Below are positions 56,558-64,000 of a DNA stretch of 64,000 bases, piece by piece. Source of the DNA: Paraburkholderia sp. SOS3 (GTDB lineage Bacteria; Pseudomonadota; Gammaproteobacteria; Burkholderiales; Burkholderiaceae). Each line of letters opens with the position of its first letter. Within the stretch, counting starts at the first letter, position 1. The DNA lies in NCBI RefSeq assembly GCF_001922345.1, contig NZ_CP018811.1:3596001-3660000 (forward strand). Direction: 5' to 3'. The notes under the pieces are model-generated. The model made no database searches and was not told the DNA's origin. It saw nothing but the letters and a program-made list of their open reading frames with translations. The position numbers were made by a program, and so were the translations under genes.

Positions 56558-57796
56558 TCAAACGGCGCGCGCCGTTTGCCGGTTGCCCGACGCGATAAAG
56601 ATGATGACCGTCAGATAAAGCATCATTAGCAGACCGACTACTTCGACGAAGCGGCGATCGAAGCGATCGATCAGCGCGCCGACCAGCGCCGCCTGCACGC
56701 TCGCGACAAAACAGCCAAGCGCGAACGAGATACCGAATACCGAGCCGAGGCGGCCCTTCGGCGCGAGCGCGACCATGCCGCTGTAACCCATCATCCACAG
56801 GAACTCGAAAACGACCACCATCGCGAGAAAAAGCGCGCCGCTCGTGGCCGGACTCATGCCGCAGGCGGCGGCGACGTAGAGCAGCGCCGCGATCGCCGAC
56901 AACACGACAGTCAGTCGACGCACCTTGACGAACGGCTGCTCGAAAAGCCGCGTTTTCCTGCAGAAGAACGAGAAGCTCGCCGAGCCCGCGACGATGCCGA
57001 TGCTTGCGAGCACGTACGACATCGATACCGCGGCTGGACCGAGCCCGAAGCGCTGTATGGGAAAAATTGGCTGCAACACGCTATAGGTTCCCTGGAAGAA
57101 GGTGGCGGTCAGCGGCGGCAACAGCGCGCAAACGAGAAGACGCCGGTCGCCGGCAAGCACGTCACGGTATTCGGCAAGGCGAACCACGAGCGACGGACGC
57201 GCGTTGCGAGCCACTTCGGGGCTTGCCTCGATACAGCGCGTGAACCAGACGAGACCGGCTGCCGCCACGAAAGTCAGCGCATCGAGCAGCGCGACTGCGC
57301 GAACGTCGAGCCGATCGGCAACGACGACGCCGGCGACAGCGGCAAAACCGATCCCACAGTGATAGCCCGACTGGAGAAACGACGCGTAGTGTGTCGCTTT
57401 GGCATGCGGAAACAGCGAGCGCGCCGCGACGGTCTTGTTGATGCGGTTCACCTGGTCGACGAGTCCGCGCACGAGCAGCACCGCGATGACCGGCCAGTAA
57501 CCGGCCGAATCGGGAATCAGCGCAACGGGCACGGTCAGCGCGGCCGAGACCAGTTCGAGCCGGAACCATCGCACGCGCGGGTTGACGCCGTCGTTCCAGT
57601 CGCTGCGAACGAGCACCACGAGCATCGCGGGCAGCCACTGCAACGAAACGAAGACCGACGTCATCAAGCCGGAACCGGTCTTCGCATAGATGGAGATGGC
57701 CAGTACGATATGCAGCAGCACGGACCCGGCCGATGACATGGTGAACGCCGCGGTGGCGAGCAACAGGTTGGCCCTGGCGCGATCGAGCTTGATCAT
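56558..57796 (-). CDS. MFS exporter of the candidate cluster
   Basis: 412 residues, about 12 helices. The early charged motif after TM2 is RSDWNDG, replacing the usual GxxxDRxGR(K/R). The second half has WMMGYSGMVALAPKGRLGSVFG. It matches the MFS_3-type exporters often found in siderophore and natural-product clusters. It would export the product. 11 bp after the ATP-grasp gene. Confidence 0.85.
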   Translation of the reverse strand: MIKLDRARANLLLATAAFTMSSAGSVLLHIVLAISIYAKTGSGLMTSVFVSLQWLPAMLVVLVRSDWNDGVNPRVRWFRLELVSAALTVPVALIPDSAGYWPVIAVLLVRGLVDQVNRINKTVAARSLFPHAKATHYASFLQSGYHCGIGFAAVAGVVVADRLDVRAVALLDALTFVAAAGLVWFTRCIEASPEVARNARPSLVVRLAEYRDVLAGDRRLLVCALLPPLTATFFQGTYSVLQPIFPIQRFGLGPAAVSMSYVLASIGIVAGSASFSFFCRKTRLFEQPFVKVRRLTVVLSAIAALLYVAAACGMSPATSGALFLAMVVVFEFLWMMGYSGMVALAPKGRLGSVFGISFALGCFVASVQAALVGALIDRFDRRFVEVVGLLMMLYLTVIIFIASGNRQTARAV

Positions 57797-57807
57797 CGGG
57801 GCCGCCT

Positions 57808-59196
57808 CTAGCCGATTGTCGCGTTTGGCGCGATTGGCGCGATCGTCGTACCTGCTGCAATGAAATCGACGGCTCGCGCGGCGTTAAGCTTTGCTTCATG
57901 CCGGTCGCGCCCGACACACATCACCTGCGCGATCCAGCTGAAGTTCGAATTCGCGTCGGCAACGGTGTCGCCAGGTTCGCGATGCAGCCAGACGTCGTGT
58001 ACGCCCGGCTGCGACCGGATCGCATCGATCGACGGCATGGCGACGACCTTGCCGCGCGTCGGGCTGACAAAGCACTTCCATGCGGCCCCGCGGCGCGGTT
58101 GATACAGCGGTTGCTGCGGTTCGTCGGCGGTGCGGGTGCGGGTGGTCGCTTCAAGGCACGCATCACGGCCCGCTTCATGGCCCGCTTCATGGCCCGCTTC
58201 ATGGCCCGCTGCGTCGACTACGCGAAAGTCCGAGGCAACGTCGAGCGTGCCGAGGCACAGTTCGATGCAGTCGCCGACAATCGAGCGCGACGTCGCGAGG
58301 TCCAGCATCACCGAATGGCCGCTGCCGCCGACGCGCGTGTTGACTTCGACCAGATGCGGTCCGTCACGCGTGACGATCATTTCGACGTGGCTCGCACCGA
58401 AGTCGAAGCCGATCGCGTCGAGCGCCGCGCACGCTTTTCGCTCGACGGCTTCACGGTGAGCATCGACGAGCGGAAACGATGCGCCGATTTCAACGGCGCC
58501 GTTCATGACATCGCGATCCGCAATACCGACGATCTGATGCCGTCCCGCACCCGTCGTCAGGATTTCGGCGCTGACGAGTGCGCCTTCCAGATAGTCTTCG
58601 ACGACGAATGCGGGCGAGATCCAGTCCTCGTCGATCTGCCTCAGCGACTGCAGGACCGCGCTAATCGCGGCTCGATCGCGGCACACCATCGCGCCGATGC
58701 TCGAATGCCCCTGCACCGGCTTTACGAAGCAGGGAAAATCGGGCGCGCCCTCCGGCTCTGCCAGCAATACCGGTAGCAATTCGATGCTATCGATCTTCCT
58801 GCACCGAACGCTGTCCGCACCTTTCGCGAGCAGCGTGCGGCGAAAGCGGTACTTGTCCTGCGCGAGTGCGATCGCGTCGGGGTTCGCGCCTCGCAAGCCG
58901 AATTCGCGACACAGACGCGCGGCGATATGCGTACGGATTTCCGCGAATGTCAGCAATGCGTCGATCGAATCGAGTTCGCCCTCGAGCGCCTTCGAGACCT
59001 GTTCGAGATCGTTCGAATTCGGCACGCGTACAACCTTGTCGACGAGATCAAGCCTTGCGAGCGCTGACGCCGGAAACCACCTCCTGAAGCGCTCGAAATT
59101 ATCGGTCACCAGCACGGACCGGTAGCCGCGCTGTCTGCAATATGCGATCGCATCGAGACCGCTGAAGTTCGTTTCGATAAATACAACTGTTTTCAT
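57808..59196 (-). CDS. ATP-grasp ligase
   Basis: 462 residues. The N-terminal pre-ATP domain begins VVFIETNFSGLDAIAYCRQRG. The ATP-grasp core has ALAQDKYRFRRTLLAKG, CFVKPVQGHSSIGA (P-loop-like), VVEDYLEGALVSAEI and HLVEVNTRVGGSGHSV (Mg-binding E-x-N). It joins a carboxylate to an amine or another nucleophile using ATP; a dipeptide-type product is inferred. A 12-bp repeat adds EAGH units near residue 330. 46 bp after the di-iron oxidase gene. Confidence 0.88.
   Translation of the reverse strand: MKTVVFIETNFSGLDAIAYCRQRGYRSVLVTDNFERFRRWFPASALARLDLVDKVVRVPNSNDLEQVSKALEGELDSIDALLTFAEIRTHIAARLCREFGLRGANPDAIALAQDKYRFRRTLLAKGADSVRCRKIDSIELLPVLLAEPEGAPDFPCFVKPVQGHSSIGAMVCRDRAAISAVLQSLRQIDEDWISPAFVVEDYLEGALVSAEILTTGAGRHQIVGIADRDVMNGAVEIGASFPLVDAHREAVERKACAALDAIGFDFGASHVEMIVTRDGPHLVEVNTRVGGSGHSVMLDLATSRSIVGDCIELCLGTLDVASDFRVVDAAGHEAGHEAGHEAGRDACLEATTRTRTADEPQQPLYQPRRGAAWKCFVSPTRGKVVAMPSIDAIRSQPGVHDVWLHREPGDTVADANSNFSWIAQVMCVGRDRHEAKLNAARAVDFIAAGTTIAPIAPNATIG
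58167..58210. repeat. 12-bp in-frame tandem repeat in the ATP-grasp gene
   Basis: Three perfect GGCCCGCTTCAT units plus eight bases. On the coding strand each gives E-A-G-H. It lies in a loop after the ATP-binding core and could vary without loss of frame. Confidence 0.85.
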
Positions 59197-59242
59197 GCAC
59201 CTATCCTTTATGTTCTTGCTGATCAGGCGACGCGCGGATACG

Positions 59243-60028
59243 TCACACGCAGGTGCGGGAGTCCGACTCGAGATGGATCAGGTGCGCGCACTGATCCCAG
59301 AACCGACGCCAGTAGTCGATGCCCTGATCGAACGACTGTTTGAACGCTTCGCGCTCGGACTGCGTATTGCAGAACCGCAGGAAGTTGGCTACCGAATGCC
59401 GGATATGCTCGGTTTCGTCGGCGCGATGCACCCTGAAGAAAGCCGAGTCGGACAGCACTTCGCCGCAAGCTTCGCTGTAGCACAAGCCATCGAACAGCGT
59501 TTCGATGTTCTCTTCCGCGATGATTTCGAAGCTAAGGAGCAAGCCGATGATGCCGGCTTCGCTATCGGTGTGCGCAAGTGTCGCGTCGAGTATGCGAATG
59601 ACGTCGCGGATCGAAGCGCCTGACTCACTGGCCTCGACTTTGAGGCCGATCGCGTCGATCGCCTTCAGGAACAGCCGCGAGTGGATGAACTCCTTGTTGC
59701 GGCCGCCCAGTTCGTCGTACGCGATCTGAATCAGATGATGCTGACGCTCGGGGTCACCGCTTTGGGCAACGGCGCGAGTGAGAAAGGTCGGGACATAGCG
59801 TGTGAACTCGTACCAGGCAGTCGCCAGCGTTTGCGCGGCGCCGTGCGACGGCCGATTCGACGAGGTGGCCTTGATTCTTGCAAAAACGTTGCGCTTTTCA
59901 GCTTCGCTCACAAAATGCCGGGTCCAGAAGATCACTTCGGGATGGTCGTATCCATATTCCGCTTCTGGGATCAGATAGCGCCGTCCTTCAACGGCATGCT
60001 GACTTGATCGAAATTCCTGTCGACTCAT
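59243..60028 (-). CDS. Haem-oxygenase-like di-iron oxidase (HDO)
   Basis: 261 residues from the ATG at 60028 (AAGGGAAG upstream). The all-helical domain has YDELGGRNKEFIHSRLF with E106 and H116 ten apart, SFEIIAEENIETLF (E168 or E172), and HRADETEHIRH with H201-x3-E205-x2-H208. This fits the metal-ligand order of the HDO group (iron-containing redox enzyme family), with Glu replacing the usual Asp at +4. HDO enzymes cleave or oxidise amino acid-type substrates. First gene of the operon. Confidence 0.8.
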   Translation of the reverse strand: MSRQEFRSSQHAVEGRRYLIPEAEYGYDHPEVIFWTRHFVSEAEKRNVFARIKATSSNRPSHGAAQTLATAWYEFTRYVPTFLTRAVAQSGDPERQHHLIQIAYDELGGRNKEFIHSRLFLKAIDAIGLKVEASESGASIRDVIRILDATLAHTDSEAGIIGLLLSFEIIAEENIETLFDGLCYSEACGEVLSDSAFFRVHRADETEHIRHSVANFLRFCNTQSEREAFKQSFDQGIDYWRRFWDQCAHLIHLESDSRTCV

Positions 60029-60617
60029 GCTGAGCTTCCCTTGTTTAGGTCCTGCACCGGCCAACCTGCATGCAAGGAGCCGGGACCTCGAACAGCCCGT
60101 GTTGCCTCACTGCCCGGTCCGTCAGGCTGCCGATGAAGACTGTTGTTGCCTTTGCGGCGGTCTCGTATGCGTCCGATCGGGACACGGGCGAGAGGTTATA
60201 GGGAGGCGGCAGGCGTGTATTGAAGAAAATTACCCTCGAGACAGTTGCGTCGCGGCGTTTAATAGCGGCTGTGAGCTTTCGGATTATTCAACGCAATCTA
60301 AGATATATCTAAGCAACTCTAATCAATTAATCGACCTATAGGATCAGAGGAGGTTTCGATACCGGTAGAGACGGATATTTCTGATTTACAAAGGATTGCG
60401 ACGCTTCATCGATGACTTTTTTTGCACGGGACGATTGCAGTTCTTTGTGCCAGATGGCACACTGAATCTGTAGCGGCGTTGCGATTTAAATATGCCCGGG
60501 TAGCCTGCGAAAAATTGGCGCCTGCAACCGTGAGCGTACCTGTTCTGTACGTCAGGTCCGGGTATCGCACTATCCGATAGCCTCCCCTTGCGGGAGGCTA
60601 TTTTTTCTTGGGACCCT
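60029..60617. other. Upstream region of the cluster and of the DUF3800 gene
   Basis: 589 bases without a gene. The AT-rich part (60270-60340) is likely the leftward operon's promoter zone. Further right there are several dyads (CCTG...CAGG at ~60539-60556) and then a strong terminator at 60577-60606. No dif-like site or tRNA was recognised. Confidence 0.5.
60577..60606 (+). terminator. Strong terminator just before the DUF3800 gene
   Basis: Ten-base arms ATAGCCTCCC / GGGAGGCTAT, five-base loop, then TTTTTT. It ends only 11 bases before the DUF3800 ATG and no gene precedes it on this strand. It could end a small RNA or act as an attenuator. Confidence 0.85.
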
Positions 60618-61301
60618 ATGGGCGTAACGATCTATCTCGATGAAAGTGGATGCCTGGGCTGGAAGCTGAATAAACCGTATCTACACGGCGGCTCGAGCCA
60701 ATGCTTCACACTGGCTGCTGCCGTCATTCCGGACGGCAGGGAGCCTGTACTCAGTCGGGTTATTCGTGGCCTCTACAAGAAGCGCGGACGCGCAGCAAAA
60801 AACGAGTTGAAGTCCATCGCGCTTTCGAGCGGCGAACGTGAACGCTTCGCAATGGCGCTGTGCGATGCACGTAGAAAGCATCCTGACATTCACTTCCTTG
60901 CCATCACTGTCAGAAAGAAAAGCGTGAACGATGCGTTTCGTCGCAATCCTAATGGTTTATATAACTATCTGGTCAAGTGTCTGCTTCTCGACCTGATGTG
61001 CGAATACGAGTCCGTCAGTTTTATTCCGGATGCGCGATCGATGAAAGCTGAATACAGGAATGGGCTGCACGACTACCTCGCAACGGAACTCGCATCGATA
61101 GGCGACACCGTGCTGCAAACAACGCCGTGGGAAAGCAGGGACAGTCTGCCGCTGCAGTTCGTCGACATTCTGGCCAGCATCGTGTGGGCGCATCATGAGC
61201 ATGGGACGGGTTCGGCGTATCAGATCGCGGCGCCCTGTCTGGCGGAGAGACGCCTGCTGTTCAACAACCCCACGCATGAACGCGCGGTTGAATTGTGCTG
61301 A
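60618..61301 (+). CDS. DUF3800 protein
   Basis: 227 residues. VTIYLDESGCLGW is the DUF3800 signature near the N-terminus, with Asp and Glu in a RNase H-like fold. The later acidic residues in SVSFIPDARSM and PLQFVDILASIVWA complete the expected set. These proteins occur on mobile elements with unknown function. No ribosome site is visible, since a terminator fills the leader. A convergent terminator follows its stop. Confidence 0.8.
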   Translation: MGVTIYLDESGCLGWKLNKPYLHGGSSQCFTLAAAVIPDGREPVLSRVIRGLYKKRGRAAKNELKSIALSSGERERFAMALCDARRKHPDIHFLAITVRKKSVNDAFRRNPNGLYNYLVKCLLLDLMCEYESVSFIPDARSMKAEYRNGLHDYLATELASIGDTVLQTTPWESRDSLPLQFVDILASIVWAHHEHGTGSAYQIAAPCLAERRLLFNNPTHERAVELC

Positions 61302-61344
61302 GTGGATTCCCGTGATGGCCCAGATGAGGGGCTGGGAAAAGACA

Positions 61345-61373
61345 AAGCCCGCAAGTCACTGACTTACGGGCTT
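61345..61373. terminator. Bidirectional terminator between convergent genes
   Basis: Fourteen-base arms AAGCCCGCAAGTCA / TGACTTACGGGCTT with one mismatch, followed by TTTGCTTTG and further T-rich repeats. It separates the DUF3800 gene from the leftward repressor gene. The sequence resembles the hairpin at 23373. Confidence 0.75.
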
Positions 61374-61395
61374 TTGCTTTGCTTTTGCTTTGCTT

Positions 61396-61767
61396 TTACT
61401 TCGATACCTGGCGGAAAGGGTGGCTATCGAACCCATCAGCGCGAGCGTCGCCGCTATAGCCCATCGTCAAAGAGGTCCCGAGTGCGAGGATCACGGTCGC
61501 GGCTACCCCAGCCGCGCGGAGCTTTCCCAAGGCGCGCTCCCACACCTTGCCGTGGTCACCGGCTAGAGACGCCTCGACCTGGGCGACGGTTTCGAATATC
61601 GGCAGCTCCGCCATCTCCGCAAGCTCAGCGATCTGCGTCGCATCAGGCTTGAAGCGGCCGCTGCGCCATTCCGACAGCCTCGTTTGGTTGAGTCCTAGCT
61701 CGGTAGCTACGGCACCGAGCGTGCGCTTTTTGCGCTTTGCGGCGTCCAGAAGTTCTCCGATGTCCAT
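61396..61767 (-). CDS. Phage repressor-like HTH protein with membrane segment
   Basis: 123 residues. GAVATELGLNQTRLSEWRSGRFKP (~18-41) is a CI/Cro-type HTH; the rest matches the DUF3693-like type. A C-terminal hydrophobic segment (VAATVILALGTSLTMGYSG) could anchor it. It is divergent from the phage replication gene; the operator repeats lie between them. Probable repressor of the phage rep promoter. Confidence 0.75.
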   Translation of the reverse strand: MDIGELLDAAKRKKRTLGAVATELGLNQTRLSEWRSGRFKPDATQIAELAEMAELPIFETVAQVEASLAGDHGKVWERALGKLRAAGVAATVILALGTSLTMGYSGDARADGFDSHPFRQVSK

Positions 61768-61775
61768 GGTTACCC

Positions 61776-61804
61776 TTGACTTAGATTTCGCGGAAATGTA
61801 TAAA
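61776..61804 (+). promoter_or_regulatory. Sigma-70 promoter of the phage replication gene
   Basis: -35 TTGACT and -10 TATAAA with exactly 17 bases between. It drives the RstA-like gene. The first operator copy (TTTCGCGGAAA at 61786-61796) lies in the spacer, so repressor binding would block polymerase. Confidence 0.75.
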
Positions 61805-61839
61805 TCCGAAAATTTCTACTTTTCCGCGAAATTTCGCGG
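61786..61839. promoter_or_regulatory. Operator repeats of the phage repressor
   Basis: TTTCGCGGAAA at 61786-61796, its inverse TTTCCGCGAAA at 61821-61831, and an abutting half-site TTTCGCGG at 61832-61839. They lie between the divergent repressor and replication genes, overlap the rep promoter and start 19 bases from the repressor ATG. Confidence 0.7.
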
Positions 61840-62024
61840 TTAGTAGGCAAACGGAAGTCTAACAGCATCACGTCGGGGAGCGATAGCTGTATGCGCATGC
61901 CGGAGCTACTTTTCCTGCTGGTCACGTCTTGCCTGGCTGCACAGGCGGCGTTCTCTGCCTCACACCTCACCATCGACAGCTCGCTGCCTGTAGCGGGAAG
62001 TCCGACCTATCTGACGAGTACGCA

Positions 62025-63116
62025 ATGAGCCGCCGTCGCCCTACTGCCACCCCGAAAGCAGATTGGAAGCTAGGCGGCTCAGAGCCCGCCGCACCGCGCG
62101 CAGCGGAAGCGCGCACGGAGCGCCGGGCGGCGGAGCCGCCTTCCCCCCGTCCGGTAATACGGGGGGAAAGTGGTCAAACGCAGGCGAAAGCCATCGTGGA
62201 CTGGTTGCGGTTCACGTTCGAGCCGGTCGGGTCGGTGCCGGACGGCTTGGAACAGGTACGGCGCTATTTGAAGCTGTGGTCGGACATGCCGATGAACCTT
62301 GTTCCGGCGAACAAGGGGCTGCAGGGCTACGCCGACAGCATGGACGTGCTGACGTTTCTCGACGGCGAGTGGATTCGTGCCGGCATTGTGGCGTGGGGTG
62401 GGCGCAATGGCGGCGACCGTCGCGTGTGCGTGGACTTCTCGGGCCGGGGCTGCGCGATCGTGACGGATTGGAATGCCGTGTACGCGACCATGCAGGCCCT
62501 TGACGCTCGTGTCACGCGCTGCGACCTCGCAATGGATTTCCTGCAAGGCGAAGTGACTGTCGCGCAGCTCGACGCGATGTACGGGGCAGGCGAGTTTCAG
62601 TGCGGCGGACGAATACCGGAGTACAGGAAGATCGAGAGCGGGCACGCTTCGGCGCGCGGCTGTGGCGGCACCACACTTGAGATTGGGCTGCGTACGAGCG
62701 GCAAAATGGTGCGGGCCTACGAAAAGGGTCGTCAGCTCGGCAACGTCAACAGCGAGTGGGTACGCGTCGAGATCCAATTCGGTAACAAGGACCGTGTGAT
62801 ACCGCACGAGATCGTACTCAAGACCGATCACTACTTCGTCGGTGCGCACAAGGCACTGGAGCAGTTCATTGACGTGGCGGCGCTGCGATGCCGCACCGAT
62901 CAGGTCGAGCGCGAAACAACGCTTGAAACTAGTAAGCGCGCGATCAGGACGCAATACGGAAAGGTGATCAACCAGGCGTTGATCGAAAACGGTGAAGACT
63001 TTGCCGCGTTGGTGGTGGACGTGCGCCAGATGGGCGTGCCGCCACGAATGCAAAAATCTGCACTGGCAATGCACGTGCACGGCGCGCACGAACCTGCGCC
63101 GAATCTACGGGAGTAA
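62025..63116 (+). CDS. RstA-like phage replication initiation protein
   Basis: 363 residues from the ATG at 62025 (frame open 32 codons upstream). AIVDWLRFTFEPVG, VTRCDLAMDFLQGE and GTTLEIGLRTSGKMVRAYEKG are the blocks of the replication-initiation-factor family used by filamentous phages. A catalytic Tyr lies in MVRAYEKG. It nicks the origin for rolling-circle replication. Its start follows only a weak GAG site. Confidence 0.85.
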   Translation: MSRRRPTATPKADWKLGGSEPAAPRAAEARTERRAAEPPSPRPVIRGESGQTQAKAIVDWLRFTFEPVGSVPDGLEQVRRYLKLWSDMPMNLVPANKGLQGYADSMDVLTFLDGEWIRAGIVAWGGRNGGDRRVCVDFSGRGCAIVTDWNAVYATMQALDARVTRCDLAMDFLQGEVTVAQLDAMYGAGEFQCGGRIPEYRKIESGHASARGCGGTTLEIGLRTSGKMVRAYEKGRQLGNVNSEWVRVEIQFGNKDRVIPHEIVLKTDHYFVGAHKALEQFIDVAALRCRTDQVERETTLETSKRAIRTQYGKVINQALIENGEDFAALVVDVRQMGVPPRMQKSALAMHVHGAHEPAPNLRE

Positions 63117-63121
63117 TCGCG

Positions 63122-63433
63122 ATGGAAATGCTGGCAAGAGTAACGATTCGTGGTGCGAAATATTTCGTCGGAAATATCGATGGAAAGGAACTGGATAGCG
63201 CGGCGATCTATGTCGACGTCGAGCTGCGCGGCGAAACGGCGAGCGGCGTGTGCACGAATGAAGTGAAGGTCGAGAAGTCGGATGTTGTGAAGAGCATCCT
63301 CCACAACCCGATGCCCTTCGTCGCTGAAGTAACGATGATCCAGACGACCAACGGGAAGGCAAACGGTGACCGGAACATCGTGACGGCGATCAGGCCGATA
63401 GCGCCGGAGTCAAAAGCCGCGAAGGGGGCGTGA
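63122..63433 (+). CDS. Phage ssDNA-binding protein (DUF1293-like)
   Basis: 103 residues. MEMLARVTIRGAKYFVGNIDGKELDSAAIYVD fits the beta-rich ssDNA-binding protein group of filamentous phages. It follows the replication gene by five bases, as in related phages. It coats the single-stranded phage genome. The match is to a family pattern; the exact family is probable. Confidence 0.75.
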   Translation: MEMLARVTIRGAKYFVGNIDGKELDSAAIYVDVELRGETASGVCTNEVKVEKSDVVKSILHNPMPFVAEVTMIQTTNGKANGDRNIVTAIRPIAPESKAAKGA

Positions 63434-63434
63434 G

Positions 63435-63671
63435 ATGCTCAAGGTCGAGGTAGGCGGCTACTTTGTGGGCAAGGCGCGGAGTCTTGAGCAGGCCGAAGAC
63501 CTTGTCGAGGCATACATGACGTGGCTGGATTCAACGGGCAAGCTCGACGTTCAGCTTGCGGTCGGCGGCGTCGTGCTCGTGCCGTTCGTGTTCAAGGAAG
63601 CCGGCAGGATCGTGTTCGAGGGCGAGGCGAAGGTTGAGACGCGTCGGCCGGTGCTACGGCTTGTCGGCTGA
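63435..63671 (+). CDS. Small phage protein
   Basis: 78 residues. LKVEVGGYFVGKARSLEQAEDLVEAYMTWL looks like a small alpha/beta protein with no motif I can name. It starts one base after the ssDNA-binding gene's stop. Likely a phage early gene of unknown function. Confidence 0.65.
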   Translation: MLKVEVGGYFVGKARSLEQAEDLVEAYMTWLDSTGKLDVQLAVGGVVLVPFVFKEAGRIVFEGEAKVETRRPVLRLVG

Positions 63672-63692
63672 TTTTTCGTTACGGGGTAAGTT

Positions 63693-64000
63693 ATGGAAAG
63701 TATCATGTCTGCGCGTGAGAGTTTTGAGGAGGTATCAAGCCTGCTGTGCGGCTTGAAATCGATTGCTTCGGCAGCGGGTAATGGCGCATCGCATTCCGGT
63801 TCCAACGAGGGCCGGGCAGTCTCCGAGCTTAGCTTTGGTGTGGTGACGTGGTGCGAGGTCATCGAGGAGCGCATGGAGCGTCTGTGGCGGCTGCTGCCGG
63901 ATGACTCGGTGTCCGAATCCGAAGTTTCGCATGCTGCGCTATCTGCGGTTTCGCATGCGAAAGGTGCCGAAGTTTCGCATGGGGAAGCGACTGCTGCATG
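63693..64000 (+). CDS. Phage protein with 8-residue repeats (cut at window end)
   Basis: At least 102 residues, open to the end. The ATG follows GGGGTAAG. The N-terminus is helical (SARESFEEVSSLLCGLKSI). The C-terminal seen part is three repeats of the pattern x-V-S-H-x4, 24 bp each. Function unknown; partial. Confidence 0.65.
   Translation, partial: MESIMSARESFEEVSSLLCGLKSIASAAGNGASHSGSNEGRAVSELSFGVVTWCEVIEERMERLWRLLPDDSVSESEVSHAALSAVSHAKGAEVSHGEATAA
63924..63993 (+). repeat. 24-bp tandem repeat with GTTTCGCATG core
   Basis: GTTTCGCATG recurs at 63924, 63948 and 63972, exactly 24 bases apart, giving V-S-H in the protein each time. The surrounding bases diverge. It may continue past the window end. 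Confidence 0.75.

Noticed and set aside
58167..58210. CRISPR-like repeat
   Set aside because: Contiguous 12-bp units with no spacers, inside a coding gene.
60270..60340. dif-like phage attachment site
   Set aside because: AT-rich but lacks the XerC/XerD arms.

Overview
The window looks like a high-GC betaproteobacterial chromosome of the Burkholderiaceae (Paraburkholderia, Caballeronia or Trinickia type). The evidence is the minCDE cluster next to a WXXGXW protein and a ClC channel, the waaC-type heptosyltransferase, the MHS transporter, the FixL/FixJ-like pair, and host codon and GC usage. This placement is an inference from gene content; no rRNA or tRNA is present to confirm it.

Layout. 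(1) 1-23.2 kb is an accessory island. It starts with a leftward group: a DUF4365 nuclease-like protein, a large SEC-C/PD-(D/E)XK protein and a serine recombinase. A rightward block follows that looks like a defence cassette: a DUF91/NucS-like nuclease with a C-terminal CxxC pair, an SF2 helicase, a small overlapping Cys-rich protein, an FRG-domain protein and two unknowns. At 13-17.8 kb there is a second cargo block with a plasmid-related protein, a C39/papain-like protein, an XRE regulator, an FtsZ-like protein lacking the tubulin signature loop, a secreted protein, an FkbM methyltransferase and an unknown. The right end (18-23.2 kb) carries the element's own machinery: a II/X-type replication protein, a DUF927 primase/helicase-like ATPase, AlpA and a P4-type tyrosine integrase, all leftward.

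(2) 23.2-36.3 kb is ordinary chromosome: surface lipoproteins, a TonB-like protein, an MHS transporter, WaaC, a ClC transporter, MinC-MinD-MinE, a GNAT acetyltransferase, methionine aminopeptidase and a CPA2 antiporter. (3) 36.4-46.7 kb is one leftward run of overlapping genes. It encodes a glycine-zipper protein, a complete tripartite RND efflux pump (membrane fusion protein, pump, outer membrane channel) and then PqiA-PqiB-PqiC, so drug efflux and MCE lipid transport appear to share a transcript. Upstream lie a lone receiver-domain regulator and a FixL/FixJ-like pair. A near-perfect palindrome occurs in front of both the lone receiver gene and the efflux run. (4) 50-52.4 kb is a three-PAS hybrid histidine kinase.

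(5) 52.6-60.0 kb is a compact candidate biosynthetic operon with a convergent AraC regulator. It holds a haem-oxygenase-like di-iron oxidase, an ATP-grasp ligase, an MFS exporter, a 2OG-Fe(II) oxygenase, a family-5 peptide-binding protein and a LysE exporter. The gene logic resembles small-peptide antimetabolite clusters that combine a di-iron oxidase, an ATP-grasp ligase and an Fe/2OG enzyme; the product is unknown. (6) 60.6 kb to the end is the start of a filamentous-phage-like element: a DUF3800 protein, a divergent repressor with operator repeats, an RstA-like replication initiator, a DUF1293-type ssDNA-binding protein, and small phage genes cut off by the window end.

No CRISPR array, rRNA, tRNA or insertion sequence was recognised. 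The most unusual items are the FtsZ-like protein without its phosphate-binding loop, the di-iron oxidase/ATP-grasp operon, the nuclease-helicase-FRG cassette, and the RND-Pqi operon with its paired palindromes.
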